Source: Tribonema minus (lineage: Eukaryota > Sar > Xanthophyceae > Tribonematales > Tribonemataceae). Taken from it: a stretch of 64,000 bases of DNA. This document shows, piece by piece, positions 43,740 through 55,790 of this stretch. Both the position numbers and the translations under genes were made by a program. Under the pieces are notes generated by a model. It made no database searches and was not told the DNA's origin. It saw only the letters and a program-made list of their open reading frames with translations. How positions within the stretch are numbered: position 1 is the first letter of the stretch; the number at the start of each line of letters is the position of its first letter. The stretch is from assembly GCA_017506865.1 (NCBI GenBank), contig JAFCMP010000001.1, positions 1,426,001 to 1,490,000 of the forward strand. The letters run 5' to 3'.

Positions 43740-44718
43740 TGACCATGCCTCACGAACTTGCAGGCGGAGACGGCTTGTCCATGCGCAGGTGTGACTCTGC
43801 GATCACATGGCTGAAGGAGGACACATGGTAAAAAAGCCAGGCAAAGTCATAGCAGTTGTCCGTCTTGCTGGTCCTGTACTCTTGACGTAGCTTTGTCCAC
43901 AAAGTGCAGTAGTGGGAAGCACAGTCAGATGTGCGAGCGCTTTTTTGTGCACTATTTTATAATTCAACATTTCCTCCCCTCAGGGGTCGTGTAGAAATAT
44001 TTCACCTTGCACAGAAGTACGTTTAAGGCCCTGCTGACCGAATCGCAAATGATAAGTTCAGGCTGACTTTTCTTCGTGACTTTGACACCTTATGGAGCAG
44101 TCAAGATCTCCCCCTGAGGGCCCTCTCACATCCCAAACATGTGCATATCCGGCAAGCGGGAGTGTCGCTTACTACAGCTGGAACCTCTGCACGCCGACAC
44201 TCAAGTTACGCACTGCCACAACGCCAATGCAGGACAGATACGTTGTGCGCTGTAACAATGGGCACATTCTGCTCTGTCCAGTGAGCCTGCTGCAGGCAAG
44301 AGGATTCTGCCACAAACGCAAATCAGTGATTCCAGCTCAGCCAAGCGAATGACTACCACAACAGTCGGTACGAGCACGTTCAGTGGTTGACCATAAGATC
44401 TTGTGATGACCATGTACGGAATCAGTCTGATGATTCAGTATTGCAGCAGTGTCATGCAGGTGCTCTGTGCATTTTATAAACCACTTGCAGGCACCGCGAG
44501 CGTGGGAGCCACAGGCGAACAGAGGACACAGGCAGTGCAAATGGTTTAGGATTGGCCCGGAGATATGCTGACAGGCAGCTCTACGATGGTCTTTCGAGTG
44601 CTCATGCCTACTTGTAGCCACGCTGATATTGTCGTCGGATTCTTACACTGTCCTGCTTGCCTGTCCACCTCTGAGACAGGGTTAGAGTCTTGGGTGCTCG
44701 ACATCAACAGCCTGCAGC
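43740..44718. other. Intergenic, upstream of the Crinkler-like gene
   Basis: No convincing exon. Overlapping frames at 44092-44352 and 44337-44621 lack motifs. No promoter element stands out. Confidence 0.45.
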
Positions 44719-47700
44719 ATGCCACCCAAGTCCCAAACTCCGACCGCACCACCAGCAGCAGCACCAGCAACACCAGCAGGCAGCAGCTACGATGGCGTCG
44801 AGGCAGAGCTAAGCAAAGTCGCGCAGGCCATTACCAAGGTGGAGGGCCAAATTGACGCTGTGGAGATCAAAGTGAATGATGTGGAGAAGGTGCTGCAGGA
44901 GGAAGGGAAACAGAACCCGGAGCAGCCGGTATACCTTAGCATGAATGTGCAGGAGCTCAAGGAGCACCTCAAAGCTCTCTTTGAGCACCGGAAAGCGCTC
45001 ATGAAGGAGAAGGAGCAGCTGCGTGAGGAGAAGGCCAAGCTGATGGATAGGCAGGCCATGCCGTCTCCTGATGTGCCAGGTGTCATGAGCAATGACTGCT
45101 GCGTTCATGCTGTTGAAAGTTGGCCGCGCGCTGTTAAATAATGCTATAAGCGTTGAGTGAACGGTAGGCATGAACGCCACTACGACGCGCCGCGGTTATG
45201 CAACTATTTGACCTCACCTGCTATATGAAGGAATCATAACCTTGTCAGCGTTTGCGCATACATGCGTCGGATGCTCTTTGTGATAGCCTGGCTTCGTTTT
45301 TTTGACATTGGATCAAGCAATTTCAAGTAAACTGAACACAACCCCTAGAAGAATGCAAAGGGGAGATCAGCTGGGGACGAATGTTTTCAGAAGATCTTGA
45401 TGACTGCATCAGCCTGAAGGCGCAAGTCTAGCAATGTAGTTGGCTTGTCGATAAGGCAAACCGGTGATGCAAGACCAACACCATGTATGCGATCGCATTT
45501 ATATGATCACTGAACCTGTACTCAATGCTAGATCATCACCTCCGGATTGTGTACATCTGCAAAATATGTGGCATTCTGTGCTGGTGACACATCATTTGCA
45601 CCCTGATAGGCAGGTTTTGCACCAGCAATAAATCATTCCAAGGGTGCAACTGATGATCGGCGGATAAATCTTTTCAGTGGCGCAATTGTGCTTGAGGGTT
45701 ATTGGCTGATTGCAAGCACAGGCTGCATGTTGTGAAGGCGGTCTTGCACACTTAGTTGCTTGCCTCTTGCAGCAGCAGCAGCACCTGAGACCAACTTCAA
45801 CTTCGCTTTGCAAAAGTGCACCTTGTCTGTACACTTGCTTGCAGAAGTCCCAGTGCAGAGTGACCATGGATTATTTTGATGATGCCAATAACAAAAGCGT
45901 CGAGCAAGATTATCTGCTGCGCGATGGTACGGAATGCGGAAGTCATTTGCCGACTTTTGTACTACTAACAGCCATTATTTCGGAAACATCCACCATTCGT
46001 CGGTGAATATTTTCTGTAAATGTCAATGCGAGTTGTAGATTTTTGTGACGGCATTGATCATGTGGTTGTTACAAGCAATCTACTGAAGCCGGTGTGACCG
46101 CATCCAAGGAAAACACCATACATGTAAATTGCGCGATTTTGCATCAGGGAGGTTCAAGTCACGACGTCAACTATGGTGCTCTGCAGCATATGCGTCGTGC
46201 AGGCCTGTGCCTTGCTCTAGTCAGGAACACCTGTAATTGTTGAAAAAGAATAACTCTTGGTTATGTGCTGTGGTGCTTTTAGTCAGCTGTACTGACACTC
46301 CCTCCACCCGACACCTCTTCTCTGCCTGCTTTTGACAGTTGAGCCTTTTGTGCGGGCAGTTACAGAGCTCTTGAAGCCTATAGCGCAAGCAGTCAACGAG
46401 CATCTCACCGCGACCGTGCCGGCATCCAAGATGCCTGCAGCCAAGCTGAGTGAGTTGCGCGCTGCTGTCAACGGCCAATTGACCCCTGTCTACGGAACAG
46501 GCGAGCTCCTCATCGAGTTGCTGGGTCCACCGCCACCAGAGACAGACGAATCTTTTGACTGGTGAGCAGCACTCAAAGGTTTCAATCACACTGCACACAA
46601 ACTTTGCGGTGTAAGTGCAGGTGTACACCGAATTGCCATTTTCTGGAGATTCTGCAGTAGTTGGAAGCAATGGCATATACTTTTGTACAAGGCGTTCAGG
46701 TCAAAATAGTGATTTGTTTTCTGTTTTCACTCTTGCGGTCAGCGCCCACAGCATGAGTGTGCCCTGCAATTTGTTGTGTGAAGGGCCGTTGATAAGAGGT
46801 GAGCGCCGACATGAATCCGTGTTTGCAAACAAGGTGTCCGAGCGAAGCTCATATTGATACAAACACAAAGCGCGTTCTATACAATGCCAAAAACTGTTCA
46901 ATGCCAATAACATGTGAGGTATCAAAATGGTTGATCAAACTTGAGTGTCAACGGAGAAAATCAGCGGCAGTTGAAGGGGAGTAGCTCAAGCACAACTACT
47001 GGGAGGCAAAGGGCAGGAAAGCCAGTCTTGCATTCGCTTATTCAATAGTGTCGATGAAAGGGTCTGACTTGTGGCGCCAGATGTAAACATACACATATAC
47101 CACATATTCAGATCAAAAGTACATGTTGTACAGATTTCAGCATGAACATGCCAGTTCAGAATACAAGGTACATGTTCTGATGATATGGTAAACACAGATT
47201 GTATAGGCAGTTGTGGACCAACGCCAACTTCAATAAAGTACATGTGAGCATTAAACATCAGCATGAACATTTGAAAGGTCAGGGTTGTACATTTGGGGAC
47301 TCTAGCAGCGCGTTACAGCAGCAGCGGTTCCCTTGCTACCACTACTGCCCCGCATCACACCTTAAAGCTCTCACCTCCTCACTATGTTGGCAATTTGTGG
47401 AGACTTCTACATGCTAACAATTGCTGTTCGCATACGATGTCTGCATACATTGATGTACAGGGATGGGGGAGTAGAGCCGGCACTACGTCCTCAATACTCA
47501 GAGGAGATCAAGAACGGACTTCGGCGCGAGCTAGGGCAGCATCAATTTCCGCGAGATCTGTTGTGGATTGATGCGCGCAACATCACTCTGAGGAAGCACA
47601 TCAATGGCGTTCTTTTCCCTGTAAGCAGCAGAAATGACGAGCTGCTGATTGTGAGGGACTTCTACGGCACTCCACAAAACGGAGCCATCTTGGGCGTGGA

Positions 47701-49226
47701 GCTGAAAAAGCGGCTTACATGGCAGGTACCCCCTCTCAGTTGTTGCATCAACCATTGGAAATGAACCAAGCCTGCCGTTATTCCCATATCTCGATGGCAG
47801 TAGTACACTGGTGTGGTGCATGATGTAGTTTGAAAATTGTGCTCTTGGCTGCATTGCTTAGTTACCTTAAAGCAGGTAAGCATACAACAGGGACAAACAC
47901 TCAATGTGGTCTTTACAGACCTTGTAAATAACGTGTTGCATGTGTGGATGCTGGCGAGCCGTGCCCGTGGGCGATAAAGGCTTTCCGCTTACGGCTCCTG
48001 AGCTTCTCGGCAAGCAGCACTGTTATCTGCCACGCCGCTGAAGGTCTTTGGTTTCATCAACTCACCTGCCGCAGAACTTGTTGCTGTCAACATATGTCCC
48101 ACCTCGTAATGCCATTGACCCACCTGGCGACGCTTGCGGCTTGCTGCGTCCGCTGGAGACCACGTGGAAGCCTGACGGCCATTACGTGTGGCCACTAACT
48201 AAACGTGGCTTGTCATGTGGAGACCGTGGTGGCCATCGTTTCTCGACGCTTTCAACCCCGATTGAAATAAAGTAGTATGATGCCTGCAGCTATTGCAGGT
48301 GGCATGACATCCTGATTTACCGCAAGCAGTTGTGCGCTTTCCATGCGTCATGGCAGACGACTCATGAACATGACACTGAACAGCCAGTCACGTCGCAAAT
48401 CGGGAGACATGCCGCAGCAGTAGAAGCAGCGCTTTCATCTGATGTGGTTTGTACTCATCTTGCCTGCCTGTCTCAGCCTTGTTGTTCACTCAATCAACGT
48501 TTGCTATCACTTACACTGCACGGCGCTGCTCATGTTGAGATGCAACAAGAAGCGCGGAAGGCTGCGTTCATAGATCCTGGAACAGAGACACACGTTACAT
48601 TGCACTCGTGGCATCCAGTCTATGCTGTATACTATGAGCTGTTAACCGAACGCGGTATTGAAATGCCATGAAGCAGGCGATATTTTCGGTAAGACAGCCC
48701 ATTTTATCAGTGCTATCATTACACCATGTTCATACTTGTTCGTGCGTGATTTGATTGCTGTGCACAGGGCCTACGCCAGGCGGAAACAGAGTTTATTCTG
48801 TGGCAAGGCGAGTCCAACTACCCATTCTGCCAAATGGCGACAGACCTCAACGCTGGAGTGGCATTCTTTGCATTGCCCGGCGATGGCTCTGGCCTGCGTA
48901 TCATGTACACGGTTCTTCCATCCATGAAGGATGTGTGGGGGTTCATGGGAGGTGTTGTTCGTGGGCTAGATGTAGCTGCGCTTACCTCAGTCCTGCGTGT
49001 GGATGCCCCAGGCAGTAGCTTGCCACAGCAGCTGGAGCAACCTCGTCGCGTAAAGCCCAGATTGGATGGCCGACCAACTGCAGCAGATGCTATGCTCACA
49101 CGCGAGCAGCTGTTTTGGAAGCAGATTTCGACCGAACGTGCAAATGAGGATGATGTTGCGTGTCTGCAGGACCTAGACATTTTTGGAGGCAAGCCCTATC
49201 CTGATGGAGTCCCATACCATTGGTGA
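44719..49226 (+). CDS. Crinkler-like protein: coiled coil plus PD-(D/E)XK nuclease
   Basis: Four exons join in phase: 44719-45079, 46339-46561, 47461-47725 and 48768-49226 (1,308 nt, 435 residues, TGA stop). The N-terminus is Pro/Ala-rich (MPPKSQTPTAPPAAAPATPA), followed by a coiled coil (about 30-115; LKALFEHRKALMKEKEQLRE) like the N-terminal coil seen in eukaryotic Crinkler-type proteins. The nuclease core has an acidic residue in NDELLIVRDF (about 254), then GVELKK (E275-x-K277) and a following QAETE (287-291). Together these match the D...ExK...Q pattern of restriction-endonuclease-fold Crinkler domains, and YPFCQMATDLNAGVAFFAL fits the next strand. Such proteins are known as secreted effectors in oomycetes, but also occur in free-living algae and fungi where their role is unclear. 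No signal peptide is visible here. A 66-nt, phase-symmetric candidate exon lies in intron 1 (45861-45926). Family call from motifs only. Confidence 0.65.
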
Positions 49227-49964
49227 TGCGTGTTCTGTGGCGCACACCGACGCTCTTCACCCTGTGGCTCTGCCATAAATAGATGCGCAGCCTCGTGTGA
49301 AGAGGCGCAAAGCGTCCGTACATCAGCAAACCCATTGTACACAGGCGATTGAGTTGAAACTCATACAATGCATCCTCAAGTGCTGTTAATGTGCCTGGTC
49401 GCCGGTGCCAATGCCTTTGATTTGCTTTGTAGGAGAAAGGCTGCCTTGAGTTGGTTCCCTCTACCATTCCAGACAACACAATATATTGCCTGTTGTTGCT
49501 GAGTTTACGCGTTCATATGCATGCCTTAGCCAGCTCTGCAAAAACAAGCAGTTGAGTTCAGCAGTGCCATTGACTGGCCGTCGATGCTCATATGATTCGT
49601 ATTGCAGGGATGTCACGACTCCGTGATTTGAAGCAGCCAACCCGTTTGTTCCTGAGTACGGTATCCCCAAGCTTGAATTACCTCACCTCTCTTTTTTGTT
49701 ACCCAAGGCACCCGAGAGCTAGCTGACCCCTGCTATTAGCCTATCACTTCAGTTATTGCCCTCATTCGCCAAATGTCGACTCCACGCCAAGCAGTATATA
49801 TGCTGTGGCGGTGGTGGTGTCAAGAAGTGAAAAAATGCTACAGTAGTTGCGCCTGGTGGTCGAGCTTTACTGGGGTATACAATTTAGCGTGTCAGTGGCA
49901 GCATGCGAAAAGGCGGTATTTCGGCCCTCGCGACACCAAAAGTTGTCGATTTTTAGGCAGTCAT
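49227..49964. other. Intergenic, no gene seen
   Basis: About 740 bp between the Crinkler-like gene and the hAT element. Only short frames are present. Confidence 0.5.
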
Positions 49965-49972
49965 AAAAGTGC
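49965..49972. repeat. Left 8-bp target duplication of the hAT element
   Basis: AAAAGTGC lies directly before the left terminal inverted repeat and is repeated exactly at 53676-53683. Eight bases is the diagnostic duplication length of hAT transposons. Confidence 0.95.
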
Positions 49973-50027
49973 CAGGGCTGTACACGGTTCACGAAACTGC
50001 TACAGGTCAGCAACAGTTCATTGAAAG

Positions 50028-50205
50028 TCAGGCACAGGTCAGGTCAGGTCAGGTCTATGTACGCCTGACTGTACACACAGGTCAGATCAGGTCAGGTCCA
50101 ATGGCACCAGACTGCCACACAGGTCAGGTCAGGTCAGACCAGAGCTGCACAGGTCAGGTCAGTCAGGTCACAGGTCTGGCACAGGTCAGGTCAAGTCAAT
50201 GAGGC
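50028..50205. repeat. Left subterminal AGGTC array of the hAT element
   Basis: CAGGTCAGGTCAGGTC-type repeats in several clusters, spaced by short unique bases. Subterminal short repeats are the usual transposase-binding region in hAT elements; that role is inferred here. Confidence 0.85.
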
Positions 50206-50328
50206 ACAAACAGATCAAGACAGGTCACAGCACAGAACTTCAGCAGCAAAATTTGTGCGGCACAGACCTAATTCAATTACGGCTTTGCATTGATTCTGGC
50301 GGATCTGACTGCTCAATGGCTGCATGGA

Positions 50329-53300
50329 TCACTTATGGCTGCTGCATGCGGCTTGCGCCGCCTGACGCTTCTCCTTCATGGCCCTCACCCGCGCCAGCTC
50401 CTTGATCATGTGCCTGTTTAACCTAAGGAACATCATCATCTCAACTTTGGGTGGTGACATACTAGTGCGCAGGCTACCGAGCATGAGACCAAGCGATGAA
50501 AAGTTGTGCTCAGCCTCACAGCTGGTAGCGTCAATGGACATGTGCTGGCATGCAATGCGACACAGCACCGGAAACTCTGCTGCAATGATCAGGTCATTTT
50601 CTGCATCGGTCTGCTCGACGCCTTTGCGCCGCCAGTAGCCTGCCATGTCGAATATCAGTGACAGGGGCTCGCGTGGCTGCGCAAGGTACCGCTGCCACTC
50701 GGGCGTAACTGCACCAGCAATAGCCTGCTGCCGTGCACGGTCTGCCATACGCGCCTGAGCAGCAATGCGACGGTCTTCCTCCACTTCGAGAAAGCTCATG
50801 CGCTTGCGCTTGCCTGTACGGCCACTCGAACGCGCAGCAGCAGCAGGCAGAGACGCGGCAGCAGCGGCGGCCTCAGCTGCAGCAGCCGATTCCGAGTCAG
50901 GTGCGTCAGCCGTAGCCGCCGCAGCTGCCACGGCACCGCCTGCTATTCGCTCGAAGTGCGCCTGCAGCTCTGCCCGCGCCACGTCCACGCCTCTGACGCC
51001 ATCCACATCTGCAAACAGCTCCGGGTACTTGTCCTTGCAACGCGGAATCCGATCCAATATGATGGCCATGCGCTCCACCTTGTGCCGCGCCACGCCCAAC
51101 GATCGCTTGTCGACCTCGCTGTAGAGGATTCTGAGCATGTCCGTCGTGGTGGTCATGAGCTGGTCAAGAGCAACTATGTCGCACTCGTCATCCCAGTCCG
51201 ACTCGCTGTCCTCATCCTTGTCGATAGTGTGGTGGCGGTCGAATGTGTATACATCGTACTCGCGCTTCTGTAGGAAGTGGCGTAGACGTGACATGAGGTA
51301 TGTGGTGGTGCTGACGAGGGCGCCAGATCCACCTTGGATGCGCTGGGTGACAGCCATAACGTGCTCCAGGACACTGACAAGCTCGCGTACCTGCGACCAA
51401 CAGTACAAGAGAAGGTTCAAAATGTGGCCGCAAAACCATTACTGATGGTAAAACTGATGCAGTAGAGTACTAAAAAATAGCAAAACAGCCGGGCTTTGCC
51501 AACAACCCACTCTGTCCAAATGGTCACAAATGAACTTCAGCACTCATAAACTGACATACCTGCATCCATTCCGCGGCGCTTGGTAGCAGTCCCAGCTTTC
51601 GACTCTCTGTGCAGTACGTGCCACTGGTCAGAGCTGTCTGCAGCTCCAGCACCCGCTTGCACATGCCGTGCAAACTACTCCACCTGCATGCAGCATTGAG
51701 CAAGGACAACATTGTGTATGAATGCAGCATGATGATTACTGTGACTGTGGACATGCAGCAATGGCAATTGCAAGCGAGCACTGTCAATGGCCGGCTCAAG
51801 CGGAAGTTGCTGCCATAAATAGGTACAGCAGGGCCCAGTGCACGTCAACTAGCGGACAAGAATTACTTGCTCTCACCTTGTGTCATTGCGGTCAATGAGA
51901 TTGACCGCGTCGGGAGGGCATCCCTCATCACTAAACATTTCGTTGGTGATAAGATCCTGTGTGTCTTTGAAGGCGTCGTTTGCCACAGTGGAAAAGTTGA
52001 AGTGGCTGACAATGCTGCCCACTTTGCCAATGAGAGTTCTCATGGCCGGGTTCTTGATGGTGACAGCGTTGTCGGTTGTCCCCGCCAGACCGACTGCCCA
52101 TTGCACGCAAGTGTTCAGCCGATGGGCAGCACACTCAAGAACTGGGACGTTGCAGATGGCGAGTGCTTTTTTCACGTTTCCAGCTTGATCCACTGTGCCG
52201 CTTACAAACACCTGCTCCGGCATCACCCCCTTGCCCATGAAGCTTTCAAACCACGCCGTGGTCAGTGCCTTGATCCAGTAAGCAAATTGAAACGTGCGCG
52301 GAAACGGGTAAACATTTTTGCCATTGTGTAAGTTGTGAGTGCTATAAGGTAGAAAATTCAATGCATTCAGTTTCAAAGATGCATGCAATTCTTGAACCAT
52401 ATCAGATTGCCTGCATGCAAGCAAGCTTTTGAGCAGGACAAAGCTTACCTGCTCGGCAGTGTGAGTTCCAGGGAAAGCTCGTGTGGCCAGCGCATGGCGT
52501 TTGAAGGCAAGGCTGCTGTCGTAGTAGCTCACAGAGAGTGTACAGAAGCCTGTCTTGCACTCCGTACCAAAATCTGTCTGCAACGCACAGAAGGGTTCGC
52601 CCTCTCCAATGAATTGGCGTTGGGCTGCCAGCTCTGCCACCACATCGCCCTTGACCTCGCTGTACAATTCTGTCAGGATGCGGTCAAAGGTTGTACGATG
52701 CATTGTCTGTGCGAACGAATGACAAAGGAGAGGAGGGACACAAGAATTAAGGCGTTGTGGTGGTTGATTCGTTCTTGCCTAAACAAGCGGGCACCGTGGA
52801 ACGTGGACAAGCCGGGGCGTACCTTGGACACATAGGCCGGCGAGAAGCCTCCTATGAATATCTTGAAGCTTTCGTCCTCGATCATGGTGCACGGGCGCAG
52901 GCTGGTGGCAGAAAAAATGACATACCGCCTGTCGTGCAAGGCCCGCACATCCGAACCCATAACCAATTTCCCGTCCAAGGTCGGCTGCGCACCGCTTTGA
53001 ATCGCAAAAGCCGCACCGACCGCTGCGCGTGCAGTGGTGGAACGCGCACTGGCCTCCTGCGCTGCGGTGGCCTCTGCAGGGTGCTTCGCCTTCAAGTGCC
53101 TGAAGTAGTTGCCAGTGTCGCTTCCTGCTGGGGGAGCCTTCATTCGAAAGCCACAAGGTGCCACGGATCCGTCTGGCCTCACCATTGTGACGGTGCATCT
53201 GACGTCTTTGCCGTCGTTGCCAGGGTCGCAGCGGGCGAAGTAGTCCCAGATTGGAGAAGGCTGCTCAGAGCTGGTAGCGGTAGGGGCTGCAGCAGGACGC

Positions 53301-53395
53301 CCCAAACACAGCTGCATCTGCCGCTTTGGTGCCGATACTACTGATGGTGGTTGCGGACCGGGCGGACATGGTTGAGCAGGCCGTCGGCTTGCCAT
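50329..53395 (-). CDS. hAT family transposase, BED finger, five exons
   Basis: Exons 53395-52823, 52706-52449, 52268-51877, 51683-51560 and 51390-50329 join in phase (2,409 nt, 802 residues). The transposase excises and inserts the element. Near residues 50-120 is a BED-like zinc finger (IWDYFARCD ... DVRCTVTM ... APCGFRMK ... YFRHLKAKHP), with an unusually wide gap between its Cys residues. Then come LRPCTMIEDESFKIFIGGFS and TMHRTTFDRILTELYSEVK, both typical of the family. The first catalytic Asp is D304 in GTVDQAGNVKKAL, with CAAH (323-326) after it. The exon 3-4 junction restores the conserved DTRWSS. The C-terminal dimerisation region (SCEAEHNFSSLGLMLGSLRT, 739 on) is complete and contains the third acidic residue, Glu 741. 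The start is MASRRPAQ; an in-frame ATG at 53446 is possible. All introns have GT-AG ends. Confidence 0.92.
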
Positions 53396-53499
53396 CCCAC
53401 CTAGCAGTGTTTGTTCTGGCTGAGATTTATAAATAATCCCGCGCAAACTTCACTGCATGTGAAGTAGCATACTCAAATGCCCTGTAGCAGCCTAGGTCA

Positions 53500-53625
53500 G
53501 ATCAGGTCACGCAGCTGTCGCACAGGTCAACTCAGGTCGCGCGACTGTCGCACAGGTCAGGTCAGGTCAGGTCAGCTAGGTGAGCCTGACTGCACAGGTC
53601 AGGTCAGGTCTGACCTGTCGTGAAC
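53500..53625. repeat. Right subterminal AGGTC array of the hAT element
   Basis: ACAGGTCAGGTCAGGTCAGG and related runs mirror the left array. Most copies are in the same orientation on the plus strand as those at the left end, so they are not simply an extension of the inverted repeats. Confidence 0.85.
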
Positions 53626-53675
53626 TGTGAACTGTGCCTGACACGTGTCCGGGACCTGAACCGTGTACAGCCCTG

Positions 53676-53683
53676 AAAAGTGC
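53676..53683. repeat. Right 8-bp target duplication of the hAT element
   Basis: AAAAGTGC, identical to 49965-49972. Confidence 0.95.
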
Positions 53684-53728
53684 ACTGCAACTGCCATCAG
53701 CATGACAGTTGGCTGCTCGTGTGCTCGA

Positions 53729-54864
53729 TGGACGATGACAGCGATGACTTTACTGAGGCAAAAAAGCAGCAGCTGTATCAAGCAACGGATTCTGGTCGAC
53801 CCGCGTTCGTGCCCGTGACGCTGACAGCCACAGATGCCGCCTCTGCTGCTGCTGCTGCGGCACCTCTACTCGCCAGCACCACTGCCGCTGCTGCTGTCCC
53901 GCAGCTAGTGGAGGGGCAGTGTCGGGGTCGATAGTGACTGATGCCGACGAGGTATTTTGGGCTGCTGCTGCAAGGCGGCAGAAAGAGCTGGACCGCCTCA
54001 CCAAGGAGACGCAAACCCCGCACGAAACACGGGCAACCTGCCTTCCAAGCGCATGCTCGTCGAGTGCAGCTGGCGTCAAAGCAGGCGAGTACAGCAGCAG
54101 ATTGAGAGACGCAGCAGCAGCAGTAGCACGCCTGAGTTTATTATTGTTGTTTGGACTGCGCTTGTCTGGTTTCTTTTCGTGAAGAACGAGGTGCGTGCTT
54201 GCATGGTGTTCAACACAACGGCGATTATAACATGTGACTACCGGTTGCTGTCACTGCTACTGGGGATGCGAGCTAGGGCCCTTGCCTGCCGTTTTACAAC
54301 ACGTGCATACCCCTGCTGCTGCTGCTCAGCTGCCAGGGCAGCACCACGCTGCTGTGTGCTGGCGTCTACGCGAGCCGCTACAACAGCATCCGGCTGCTGC
54401 AGCGATGGTACACCCCCCTGGGGTACCATTGTTTCCCCCCCCATGATGGAGGCAGCCTCCGGCGCCTCCACATTCATGAGAGTGGAAGAACGGGCTCCCT
54501 CTGCCCCAACCTCAGCCGCATCGCCTGCGGCGACAGACACAGCAACTGCTGCGCCCTCGGTGGCCAAGCCCCCCCCGGCGTCCGTAGCTCCTCGCGAGCG
54601 GCTAGATGATCGAGTGACCACTTTGTCGCACTTGAGGCCCCGTGTGAAAGCGCTTGATGCCATGTCGCCCCGTCGAGCGTGAGCAGGTCCCTTGAGTCCC
54701 GGGATCCGGCTACAAGCACCGAAAACAAGGCGTTTCACGCCTTGCTACCAGTCGCGGAGATGCTGTGCTCCGCTGAAGTTTCCTCAGTGGCTGAAGCTAC
54801 GCTCCAGTCTCTCGCGCTACTGCAGCTCCTGGCCGGTGGAGCAGCACGCGCCCAATCAGGCTAA
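53729..54864 (+). pseudogene. Frame-broken Ala-rich acidic ORF
   Basis: Plus-strand pieces in successive frames look like one protein: 53729-53920 (MDDDSDDFTEAKKQQLYQAT), 53919-54080 (DADEVFWAAAARRQKELDRL), about 54470-54680 (ERLDDRVTTLSHLRPRVKAL) and 54690-54864 (TENKAFHALLPVAEMLCSAE, then a stop). Shifts of one base separate the first two. It starts only about 50 bp right of the hAT insertion. I do not recognise it; unrecognised introns or real frameshifts could explain the breaks. Confidence 0.3.
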
Positions 54865-55700
54865 TCGAACCCTCCACTGTGGAGTGTGAGGATCACCTGT
54901 CTGTGGCAGCTCCCCTCAGACAGACAGCACCTGGCTCTGGGTGATCAATCCACAGCACAGCTGCTGCTGTGGGAAGGGGGAAGCTGACTGCTTTGCAAGG
55001 ACGGCCAAACAGCAGAGAGATAAAGAGACACACTCCAATGTACATATGTTAAACCCCTAGTACTATTAGCTTCTGGTCACCAGGTAGCTAGACTGCCCAT
55101 GCAGCCTGCATAAAGCCCTGGTGGAAAAACCCAAGGATTCAGGCCCCCTCGCCCTGAATCGAACCCACAGATATCCAGTACCCCCAGGCCAATTGGTCAA
55201 TCTGTAACTGAACACTGTAACTGCTCCGCTGGTACACAGGCTGGCAGTAGAAGCCCCACAAGAGCACCACCATGCATCCTGTTGCTAACAGAACTCTTAC
55301 CCCTTATATTATGCGGGGAAGCTGTAGCACATGCTCAACAATTGCACACTCCTCACACATGGGTGCGCGGAGGAGCAGATGGCGGCGCCAAAACATCTAT
55401 GACCACCACTAATTAGTCGCACGCCGGCGTTGACGTGAGAGAGGTCGAAACGCTGTATATGGAAGGGCTGGCCTCTGAACCCTGGCACCAGCTCGTCGTG
55501 TAAGGGCCTGCACCACCATCTGCTGGTACACATGCGGACCCATCGCTCACGCCAAACGCAGAGCAGTCAGTTTTGTGCATAACAACATGCATGGGCTGGA
55601 GAATTGTGAACGCGTTTGAGACAACAGGCATTCGGCGTCTTTCACATCGAGTCACATCGAGCGTATACATGCCTGCAGCAAGTGATGTCCTTGCATTGAC
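54865..55700. other. No gene; part of a dispersed repeat
   Basis: The block CAGCACAGCTGCTGCTGTGGG at 54952-54972 with flanking GGTGATCA recurs near 58050-58085, so a dispersed repeat is present. The minus-strand frame at 55413-55940 overlaps the better plus-strand frame and is not supported. Confidence 0.4.
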
Positions 55701-55790
55701 GTCTTGTGCAGATATCCCTGTGGCTGTTGTCCACAGCGAAGTCGGTTTGTAATATGCAGCAAGATCCTTGACTCTCCGTTGACGTGTGAT

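Larger units (their letters stand above)
49973..53675 (-). mobile_element. Complete autonomous hAT DNA transposon
   Basis: A 3,703-bp element with perfect 19-bp terminal inverted repeats CAGGGCTGTACACGGTTCA (49973-49991, and its complement at 53657-53675), flanked by perfect 8-bp duplications AAAAGTGC. Terminal CAGGG is the usual hAT end. Inside both ends are arrays of AGGTC repeats. One five-exon transposase fills the middle on the minus strand. Perfect ends, perfect target duplication and an uninterrupted coding chain suggest a recent insertion that could still be active. Confidence 0.95.

Noticed and set aside
52757-53344. 195-codon plus-strand ORF opposite the hAT BED exon
   Set aside because: Antisense to a well-supported transposase exon; its reading shows no independent motif.
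55140-55180. tRNA-like B box (GGGTTCGATTC on the minus strand)
   Set aside because: The A-box-like TGGCCTGGGGGTACTGG is too close to it and no acceptor or anticodon stem can be folded by eye. At most a tRNA-derived repeat.
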